This document shows positions 7,163 to 12,022 of a stretch of 12,022 bases of DNA, piece after piece; positions within the stretch are counted from its first letter, which is position 1; each line of letters opens with the position of its first letter. The position numbers and the translations under genes were made by a program. The notes below the pieces were generated by a model. The model made no database searches and was not told the origin of the DNA. It was given only the letters and a program-made list of their open reading frames with translations. The stretch comes from Deltaproteobacteria bacterium (GTDB lineage Bacteria; Myxococcota_A; UBA796; UBA2385). The stretch is taken from positions 1 to 12,022 of the forward strand of contig CANHON010000114.1 of NCBI GenBank assembly GCA_947462115.1. Reading direction: 5' to 3'.

Positions 7163-8823
7163 CGGTGGCCTCCGGTGGGCTGGGCGTCGATGGCGCCGAC
7201 CGGCTGCAGGGGCGGCAAGGCCGATCGCCACCCGTCGCGCAGCAGCAGGGCGTCGATGAGGCCAATCGCGTCCGCGGGCGCGCCCCCGACGTCGAGGGCC
7301 CCCGGCAGGGCTTCGATCTGGGCCAGCATGGCGCCGGTCCCCTGGCCGAGGCGGGCGCCCGGCTCCTCTTCGCGCCGGAAGGCGAGGGCGTGCGCCGCCC
7401 CGAGCAGCTCGATGGCGACCACCCGGCGGCTGTTCTCGAGCACCCGCGCGGCGCGCCGGGCCGCGGTGGTGCTCATGGCGACGTGATCCTCTTGATCTTC
7501 GCAGGTGGGGATGGAGTCCATGCTCGCCGGCCAGCCCAGCGCCTTGTTCTCGCTCACCAAGGCGGCGGCGGTGGTCTGGGGGAGCATGAGGCCGAGGTGC
7601 GGCTGGTCGGCGCGCGCGAGGCCCGGCGGCAGGCGCTGGCTGAGCAGGCCCGTGGTGAGCCGGTAGAGGCGGCGCTCGGACAGGCTCGCGACCTCCGCCA
7701 CGCCGATCTTGAGCGTGTCCATCGCCATTCCGACCGGCTCGCCGTGGAACATGCCGGCGCTGTAGGCCCGGTTGTCGGGATCGTCGCCAAAGCCCTCGTC
7801 CATGGGGCCCGCGTCCATCAAGATCAAGGGGTTATCGGTCGCCGCGTTGAGCTCCACCCGCACCTGCGCGGTGGCGAAGGCCACGCTGTCGCGACAGGCG
7901 CCGAGCACTTGGGGCGTGCACCGCAGCGAGTAGGCGTCCTGCACCTTGCCGGGCACGCTGTCGACCAAGCTGCTGCCCTGGAGCAGCCGCCGCAGGTTGG
8001 CCGCGGTGGTGACGGCGCCGGGGTAGGGCCGCTGGGCGTGCACCGCTGGATGAAAAGCCCGGGTGCAGCCCCGAAGCGCATCGACGCTCATGGCCGCGGC
8101 GACCTCCGCGGCCTGGATGAGCAGGTCCGCGTCCCAGCACGCCAAGGCGGCGATCGCGGTGGTGAGCTGCGCACCGTTGGTGATCGCGAGGCCGTCTTTG
8201 GCCTCCAGACGCACCTTGTCGACGCCAGCGCGCTGCATGGCCTCCAGCGCGTCCATCTCCACGCCGCAGAGCACCGCGCGGCCCCCGCCGGACCCCTCCG
8301 CAAGAACGAGGCCCAGGTGGGCCAGCGGCGCGAGATCGCCCGAGGAGCCGCAGCTGCCCTGGGCCGGCACCACCGGTGTGAGCCCGGCGTTGAGCATCGC
8401 GAGGAGGGTCTCGACCAGCAGCGGCCGGCAGCCAGAGGCGCCCTTGGCCAAGGCGTTGGCGCGCAGCAGCATCATCGCGCGCACCACCGGCACCGGCAGC
8501 GGCGCCCCGACCCCGGCGGCGTGGGAGCGCACGAGGTTGAGCGAGAGCAGCGCGCGGTGCTCCGGCGGGATGTTCACCCGCGCCAGCGAGCCAAAGCCGG
8601 TGGTGACCCCGTAGACCGTGCGGAGGCCCCGGCCCGCTTCGCTCACCCAGGCCGCGCTGCGCTGCATGCGCACCCGCGCCTCGGGGTGCAGCGCGACCCC
8701 GCGACCGCTGCGCGCCACCTCGACCAGACCGGCGAAGCTGAGCTGCTCGCCGTCGACCCACAAGGGGGCCTCGTTGGGGCAAGAGTGTGGGGAGCGCAGG
8801 GGATCGGGGAGGTGCGTGCTCAT
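7159..8823 (-). CDS. hutH: Histidine ammonia-lyase-like MIO enzyme
   Basis: A 554-residue protein; the family usually has about 510, and the extra length includes a C-terminal extension. These enzymes eliminate ammonia from an aromatic amino acid, HAL giving urocanate from histidine. Residues matching those established in Pseudomonas putida HAL are Tyr71 (YGVTTGFG), His101 (SHAAGVG), Asn216 (ITNGAQ), Gln295/Tyr298/Arg301 (QDAYSLR), Phe359 (FHG) and Glu445 (QEDHVAM). The Ser-His pair and the Glu (PAL/TAL usually have an amide there) favour histidine as substrate. The MIO tripeptide is Ser160-Ser161-Gly162 instead of Ala-Ser-Gly; the cyclising serine is kept, so MIO may still form. The frame is open to 9036, but this ATG gives the normal N-terminal spacing; no strong Shine-Dalgarno is seen. 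It overlaps the degenerate paralogue by four bases. No hutU, hutI or hutG is nearby, so a role outside classical histidine breakdown remains possible. Confidence 0.85.
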   Translation of the reverse strand: MSTHLPDPLRSPHSCPNEAPLWVDGEQLSFAGLVEVARSGRGVALHPEARVRMQRSAAWVSEAGRGLRTVYGVTTGFGSLARVNIPPEHRALLSLNLVRSHAAGVGAPLPVPVVRAMMLLRANALAKGASGCRPLLVETLLAMLNAGLTPVVPAQGSCGSSGDLAPLAHLGLVLAEGSGGGRAVLCGVEMDALEAMQRAGVDKVRLEAKDGLAITNGAQLTTAIAALACWDADLLIQAAEVAAAMSVDALRGCTRAFHPAVHAQRPYPGAVTTAANLRRLLQGSSLVDSVPGKVQDAYSLRCTPQVLGACRDSVAFATAQVRVELNAATDNPLILMDAGPMDEGFGDDPDNRAYSAGMFHGEPVGMAMDTLKIGVAEVASLSERRLYRLTTGLLSQRLPPGLARADQPHLGLMLPQTTAAALVSENKALGWPASMDSIPTCEDQEDHVAMSTTAARRAARVLENSRRVVAIELLGAAHALAFRREEEPGARLGQGTGAMLAQIEALPGALDVGGAPADAIGLIDALLLRDGWRSALPPLQPVGAIDAQPTGGHR

Positions 8824-8825
8824 GC

Positions 8826-8847
8826 GCCCGCCGCTATCGCGCCCAGG
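8826..8847 (-). promoter_or_regulatory. 22-bp element upstream of the lyase operon, repeated upstream of the dehydrogenase
   Basis: These 22 bases match 10891-10912 at 20 positions, and both copies lie just upstream of a minus-strand operon in the same orientation. Read on the minus strand the core is GCGCGATAGC. GATAGC could be a -10 hexamer, but no convincing -35 lies about 17 bases upstream, and here it is only nine bases from the ATG. Operator or promoter function is inferred from position alone. Confidence 0.35.
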
Positions 8848-8923
8848 CGCCCTCGGCGCGACGCTGCGCCGGGGCCAACGGGCCGAAACATGGGCCTGCG
8901 CCCCGCTGCTCGGTCGGGTGCGC

Positions 8924-8952
8924 TTGCGCCGCCGCGCCCAGGTCTGTAGGCT
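8924..8952 (+). promoter_or_regulatory. Candidate sigma-70-type promoter of the lipoprotein gene
   Basis: TTGCGC (8924-8929) and TAGGCT (8947-8952) are separated by exactly 17 bases. This is the best -35/-10 pair seen in the window and directs transcription toward the lipoprotein gene. Initiation near 8959 would give a leader of about 50 bases to the ATG at 9009, and would put the earlier in-frame ATG (8961) practically at the transcript end. Confidence 0.5.
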
Positions 8953-8991
8953 CGCCCACGATGCCCTCCCCCTTCGAATCGCTCGACCTGA

Positions 8992-9005
8992 ACCGCCCGG
9001 AGCCC
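8992..9005 (+). promoter_or_regulatory. Ribosome-binding region deciding the lipoprotein start
   Basis: The 14 bases are identical to those before selD. GGAG at 8999-9002 is six bases before the ATG at 9009, which favours that start over the ATG at 8961. Confidence 0.55.
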
Positions 9006-9008
9006 GCA

Positions 9009-9728
9009 ATGCACGCGCGCAGCCGCATCTCCGCAATCGCCGCCCTGATCGCCATTTTCGCGGCGTCGGCCTGCTCGGAGCCCACCGAGACCCCCATCTC
9101 CAACGGCGACCAGCCGGGCGCGCCGTCCAACCAGCCGCCGCAGCCCCAGCCCCAGGGCCCCAACGGCGGCGGCGATCCCTCGGGCGGCGGCGCCGCGGAC
9201 CAGGCCAGCCTCGCGCAGGCCGAGGGCGCCATCAAGGTCACGGGCACGGTGGACGTCCCGGGCTGGGAGAAGGGCCAGATCCAGATCGACGTGCACACGC
9301 CCAGCGCCAACCGCACCAACGGCGACGCGCCGGTGGCGGTGGTGCGGGTGCCCAAGCCCGGCCCCTTTGAGATCTACCTGCCCAAGGGCACAGAGAAGAT
9401 CTCCATCTCGGCCATCCTCGACTACGAGGGCAACGGCCCGGACGCCGAAGACATCAGCATCGACTACCCGAGCAACCCCGTCGATGTCAGCACCGGCACC
9501 GCCACGCTGACCATCACGATCAACCGCGACACCACGCCCGCCAATGGCCAGCAAGGCACGGGCACGCCGGCCGCGGCGCCCGGCCCAGGTGACGCGGACG
9601 GCCCGCCCCAGCCCCAGCCCGGCGAGGCCGGCGGCGCAGCGGCCCCGCCCACCGAAGGCACCACCCCCGGCGGCGCCCCGGCCGAAGGCGGCGCTGCCCC
9701 CGCTGTCCCCGCTGTTCCGACGCCCTGA
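9009..9728 (+). CDS. Proline-rich lipoprotein with a small beta-sandwich-like domain
   Basis: A 239-residue predicted lipoprotein of unknown function. The signal peptide MHARSRISAIAALIAIFAASAC ends in an ASAC lipobox with Cys22. A Pro/Gln/Gly/Asn-rich linker (about 23-71) precedes a domain at about 72-171 of alternating hydrophobic strands: IKVTGTVDVPG, IQIDVHTPS, VAVVRVPKPGPFEIYLPKG, ISISAILDYEGNGPDAEDIS and TATLTITIN. That pattern resembles a prealbumin-like or carboxypeptidase-regulatory beta-sandwich (inference). A second low-complexity Pro/Ala/Gly tail (172-239) follows. The start is set by the GGAG site, the promoter spacing and the compact signal peptide; an in-frame ATG at 8961 would add 16 residues before it. 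It is divergent from the lyase operon and ends three bases from the convergent YggU gene. Confidence 0.75.
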   Translation: MHARSRISAIAALIAIFAASACSEPTETPISNGDQPGAPSNQPPQPQPQGPNGGGDPSGGGAADQASLAQAEGAIKVTGTVDVPGWEKGQIQIDVHTPSANRTNGDAPVAVVRVPKPGPFEIYLPKGTEKISISAILDYEGNGPDAEDISIDYPSNPVDVSTGTATLTITINRDTTPANGQQGTGTPAAAPGPGDADGPPQPQPGEAGGAAAPPTEGTTPGGAPAEGGAAPAVPAVPTP

Positions 9729-9731
9729 GCT

Positions 9732-10040
9732 TCAGCCGATCGCCGCCCGCAGCCGGCGATCGAGCTCCTCGGGCGGTAGATCGACCTCGACCACCTTGTC
9801 GCGGCTCTTCTCGCCCGAGATGAGCCGGACGCCGCTCCGGGGGAGCCCGAGCAGGGTCTTGGCCAAGGTCTCGACCAGGGCGCGGTTGGCCGCCCCTTCG
9901 ACCGCGGGCGCTTGCAGGCGGATCTTCAGCCCACCCTGCTCGTCGAGCTCCACCGCGGCCCGCCGCGCGCCGGGCTGCACCCGCAACCGCAGCCGGCTGC
10001 ACCCGCTCGCAGCGGGCGAGATGGCCTCCAGCACGCTCAT
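9732..10040 (-). CDS. yggU: DUF167/YggU family protein
   Basis: A 102-residue protein matching the small DUF167 (YggU) family in length and motifs: RLRLRVQPGARR near the start, GGLKIRLQAPAVEGAANRALVETLAKTLL in the middle, and the signature SGEKSRDKVVEVD toward the end. Family members have known structures but no established biochemical role. The ATG (10038-10040) overlaps the stop of the upstream dehydrogenase as ATGA, so translation is probably coupled. The 3' end lies three bases from the stop of the convergent lipoprotein gene, leaving no room for a separate terminator. Confidence 0.92.
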   Translation of the reverse strand: MSVLEAISPAASGCSRLRLRVQPGARRAAVELDEQGGLKIRLQAPAVEGAANRALVETLAKTLLGLPRSGVRLISGEKSRDKVVEVDLPPEELDRRLRAAIG

Positions 10041-10867
10041 CCCGCGCGGCTGAGGGCCAATTTCATCACGCCCTCAAAGGCCGCCGCCGGCAGCGCCCAC
10101 CGCGCCAGGATGCGGGCCCGGGCGCTCTTTCCCATCGGGTGCCGCAGGGCGGGGGCCGCTTCGGTGAGCAGGTCCACGCAGCGGGCCGCCACCTCCTCGG
10201 GGTCTTCGGCGGTCTGGCTCACCTTGGTGAACAGGGCCTCGGCCCGGCGCGACAGGTCGGCGTAGGGGCTGTCGGGCGAGGTGGCCCGGCGCCCGAGGGT
10301 GCGGTTGCGCCCGAGGATGTCGGTCTTGTACGGGCCTGGCTCGATGAGCACCACCCGCACCCCAAATGGCGCGACCTCCACCCGCAGCGCCTCGGTCATG
10401 CCCTCCAAGGCGTGCTTGCTGGCCGCGTAGGCGCCGAGGCCCGGCAGGGCCATGCGCCCGCTGATCGAGCTCATGTTCTCAATGATCCCAGAGCCTTGGG
10501 CGCGCATGCCGGGCAGCACGAGGTTGGTCAGCGCCCAGAGGCCGAAGAAGTTGACCTCGAACAAGTGGCGCAGCTCGTCCTCATCGAGGTCTTCGAGCGG
10601 GCCGCCCAGCGCGACGCCGGCGTTGTTGATCAAGGCGTCGATCCGGCCGTGCTTGGCCAGGATGTGCGCCACCGCCGCTTTTCGGTCCGCGTCGACGCAG
10701 ACGTCGAGGGCGATCGGGTGCACCGGCAGCCCCGCCGCCGCCGCGACCAGCCCGTCGGCGGTGCGGAGATCGCGCAGGCCGGCATAGACGGTGTGGCCGG
10801 CGCGCGCGGCGCGGAGCGCGATGTGCTGGCCGAAGCCAGATCGACAGCCAGTGATGAGCACGATCAT
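10037..10867 (-). CDS. Short-chain dehydrogenase/reductase (classical SDR)
   Basis: A 276-residue classical SDR, an NAD(P)-dependent oxidoreductase with a Rossmann fold. Visible motifs in order: TGCRSGFG (TGxxxGxG, 6-13) for the cofactor, LDV with Asp55, NNAG (81-84), Asn106 in VNFFG, Ser134 in NMSSISG, the catalytic Tyr147 and Lys151 in YAASK, and EPGPYKTD (177-183) after the active site. Arg32 in YAGLRD after the second strand would suit NADP(H), but this is inference. The N-terminal wording is like retinol/hydroxysteroid-type SDRs and the substrate cannot be read from sequence. The ATG at 10865-10867 has a strong GGAGGA (10872-10877); the frame continues upstream without homology, inside the divergent acetyltransferase gene. 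It is coupled to yggU by an ATGA overlap. Confidence 0.93.
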   Translation of the reverse strand: MIVLITGCRSGFGQHIALRAARAGHTVYAGLRDLRTADGLVAAAAGLPVHPIALDVCVDADRKAAVAHILAKHGRIDALINNAGVALGGPLEDLDEDELRHLFEVNFFGLWALTNLVLPGMRAQGSGIIENMSSISGRMALPGLGAYAASKHALEGMTEALRVEVAPFGVRVVLIEPGPYKTDILGRNRTLGRRATSPDSPYADLSRRAEALFTKVSQTAEDPEEVAARCVDLLTEAAPALRHPMGKSARARILARWALPAAAFEGVMKLALSRAG

Positions 10868-10890
10868 CGGGTCCTCCAGGAGCAGGTCGG

Positions 10891-10912
10891 GCCCGCTGCT
10901 ATCGCGCCGAGG
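10891..10912 (-). promoter_or_regulatory. 22-bp element upstream of the dehydrogenase, second copy
   Basis: It matches 8826-8847 at 20 of 22 positions, in the same orientation. Here the GATAGC core lies 29 bases before the dehydrogenase ATG, allowing a short leader that holds the GGAGGA site. It also fills most of the 54-base gap to the divergent acetyltransferase start, so a bound protein could affect both genes. Confidence 0.35.
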
Positions 10913-10921
10913 GGCACGTAG

Positions 10922-11467
10922 ATGCGCAGAAGTCCCGCACGCGCCTGGCGCAGCCCCGGCGCGGCGCCCCGCGATCCAGCCCGGCCGGACTGGCCCCACC
11001 TCGAAGCCGCCCTCCGCGCCGCCGATCCCCGCCTGCGCCTCGCCCGCCCGCCCGACGGCCCGGCCCTCGCCGTGCTCGCGCGCGAGCTCGCCGCGACCGA
11101 GTGGGCCGACCCCCAGCGCGACCCTGTCCCGCCCTTGATGGCCTTCGTCGACAAGCCCGACAATGGCCTGCCGCTCATCCTCGTCGAAGACGGGGCGCTG
11201 CTCGGGCTGTGCTTGCTGCAGCGGCTGTCGGCCCCGCTCGACGGCGGCGGGCAGCTCTGCCTCGACGACCTGTACGTGCGGGTAGCGGCCCGCGGTCGGG
11301 GCCTCGGCGGGGCGCTGATGAAGGGGGTCGAGGCGCTCGGCCGGGCGCTCGGCGTGCGCTACCTCTACCTGCACGTCGAGCCCGAGAACACCGCCGCTCA
11401 GGCCCTCTACGCCCGCCACGGCCTCGTGCACGCCGACTCGCGCATCATGGACAAGCTCTACTTTTAG
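10922..11467 (+). CDS. GNAT family N-acetyltransferase
   Basis: A 181-residue protein that would transfer an acetyl group from acetyl-CoA to an unidentified acceptor. The GNAT core runs from about residue 38 (LRLARPPDGPALAVLAREL) through LPLILVEDGALLGLCLLQRL and LCLDDLYVRVAARGRGLG. The last contains the acetyl-CoA pyrophosphate loop ARGRGLGG (123-130). The closing strand-helix YLYLHVEPENTAAQALYARHGL is typical of motif B. The first 37 residues are an Arg/Pro/Ala-rich extension outside the core. No ATG, GTG or TTG is in frame before the core starts, so this ATG is kept, with GAGGGG (10909-10914) seven bases upstream. It is divergent from the dehydrogenase and ends eight bases before the convergent last gene. 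Confidence 0.9.
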   Translation: MRRSPARAWRSPGAAPRDPARPDWPHLEAALRAADPRLRLARPPDGPALAVLARELAATEWADPQRDPVPPLMAFVDKPDNGLPLILVEDGALLGLCLLQRLSAPLDGGGQLCLDDLYVRVAARGRGLGGALMKGVEALGRALGVRYLYLHVEPENTAAQALYARHGLVHADSRIMDKLYF

Positions 11468-11475
11468 GCGCTGGC

Positions 11476-12022
11476 TCAGCCGCCGATGAGCGCGAGGTTC
11501 TCCGCGCACGCGCGGCCTTCTTCGCCCTCGAGGCTCGGGCAGGCCCGACGGAGCAGGGGCGCCGCTTCGGCGGGGCGCTTGGCCTTGATCAAGCGCGCGC
11601 CGACCTGCGCCATCAGCGGCGGCGGGGCGGCGGGGCCGGCGGCGAGGCCGAGCGCGCCGTCGAGATCACCGTCGTCGAGGGCCAACAGACCGCCGAGGTG
11701 CAGCAGGGGCCCCGCCTCGTTGGCCGGCGGCGCGGCGAGCAGCGGGGCCAACAAGGCCCGGGCCTCGGCGGTTCGGCCCGCTTGGCGCAGCGCCAGCGCG
11801 TGGTTGTAGGCGGTGGCCGGCCGAGAGCGGGTCAGCTCGGCGCCGCCCTCCCGCCGCCAGGCCTCGGCCCGATCCAGCGCGCCGATCCGCAGCGCGCAGC
11901 TCCAGCCGAGGCGGAGCAGCTCTGGGTGCAGGGCCGCGGGCTCGCCCAGGGCGCGCAGGCAACCTTCGGCGTCGCCGGCCGCCTCCCGGGCCGAGGCCCA
12001 CCGCAGCAGGCCGGGCCCGGCG
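11476..12022 (-). CDS. TPR-like repeat protein, C-terminal part
   Basis: The frame is open from the right edge (first full codon ending at 12021) to a TGA at 11476-11478, giving about 181 residues without the N-terminus. The sequence is helical, rich in Ala, Leu and Arg, with loose TPR-like helix pairs such as AYNHALALRQAGRTAEARALLAP, LLHLGGLLALDDGDLDGALGLA and VGARLIKAKRPAEAAPLLRRA, each having the small-residue and Gly-x-x-x-x-A spacing of TPRs. It is probably a scaffold or protein-binding domain; no catalytic motif or signal is visible in this part. A short ORF beginning at a TTG near 11754 is only the tail of this frame. Confidence 0.7.
   Translation of the reverse strand, partial: AGPGLLRWASAREAAGDAEGCLRALGEPAALHPELLRLGWSCALRIGALDRAEAWRREGGAELTRSRPATAYNHALALRQAGRTAEARALLAPLLAAPPANEAGPLLHLGGLLALDDGDLDGALGLAAGPAAPPPLMAQVGARLIKAKRPAEAAPLLRRACPSLEGEEGRACAENLALIGG

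Noticed and set aside
7162..7231. Earlier in-frame start for the degenerate lyase
   Set aside because: It would add 23 Arg/Pro-rich residues encoded inside the upstream lyase. The ATGA overlap gives a natural coupled start.
5571..7265. A 564-codon minus-strand frame overlapping the degenerate lyase
   Set aside because: It is an Arg/Pro/Gly-rich out-of-frame reading of the lyase gene. The lyase frame carries all conserved motifs.
5729..8949. Two long plus-strand open frames (5729-7486 and 7165-8949) opposite the lyase genes
   Set aside because: They are His/Arg/Gly/Ala-rich with no recognisable motif, and lie antisense to two genes with clear family signatures. Long antisense frames are expected at this GC content.
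8823..9036. Upstream extension of the intact lyase to 9036
   Set aside because: The extra 71 residues are Arg-rich and unlike any lyase N-terminus, and they would overlap the promoter and start of the divergent lipoprotein gene.

Overview
This is a compact, very GC-rich bacterial window with no rRNA, tRNA, CRISPR array or recognisable mobile element. Gene density is high, with 4-base stop/start overlaps and no gene-free stretch above 300 bases. Two lipoproteins (one a sulfatase-fold enzyme fused to TPRs), selD and the strong GC bias suggest a Myxococcota-like (deltaproteobacterial) organism. That placement is inference only; no marker gene in the window fixes it.

Layout, left to right: (1) the 3' end of a Sua5-type threonylcarbamoyl-AMP synthase (+), converging on (2) a large alkaline-phosphatase/sulfatase-superfamily lipoprotein with C-terminal TPRs (-). 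(3) selD, selenophosphate synthetase in its cysteine form (+), is divergent from gene 2. It converges on (4) a multipass membrane protein resembling GT-C glycosyltransferases (-), with a 9-bp-stem hairpin between the two. (5, 6) Two histidine/phenylalanine ammonia-lyase family genes lie in tandem (-) and overlap by ATGA; the membrane protein follows 122 bases further downstream on the same strand. (7) A small proline-rich lipoprotein (+) has the best promoter in the window. (8, 9) A short-chain dehydrogenase and a DUF167/YggU protein (-) are also ATGA-coupled. (10) A GNAT acetyltransferase (+) is divergent from the dehydrogenase. (11) The C-terminal part of a TPR-like protein (-) runs off the right edge.

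The most unusual locus is the lyase pair. The upstream copy (7159-8823) keeps essentially every catalytic residue known for histidine ammonia-lyase, although its cofactor tripeptide is Ser-Ser-Gly rather than Ala-Ser-Gly. The downstream copy (5636-7162) has Ala-Ala-Gly there, so it lacks the serine needed to form the MIO electrophile. It also lacks the catalytic Tyr lid motif and has Gln-to-Ala and Tyr-to-Phe changes in the substrate pocket. Lyase active sites form at subunit interfaces, so a translationally coupled intact/degenerate pair suggests a hetero-oligomer or a regulatory pseudoenzyme. No hutU, hutI or hutG lies nearby, so a standard histidine-degradation operon is not visible.

The other genes are recognisable housekeeping or accessory functions: tRNA modification, selenium activation, surface chemistry and acetyl transfer. 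No common pathway joins them. All calls come from reading motifs by eye; no database search was possible.
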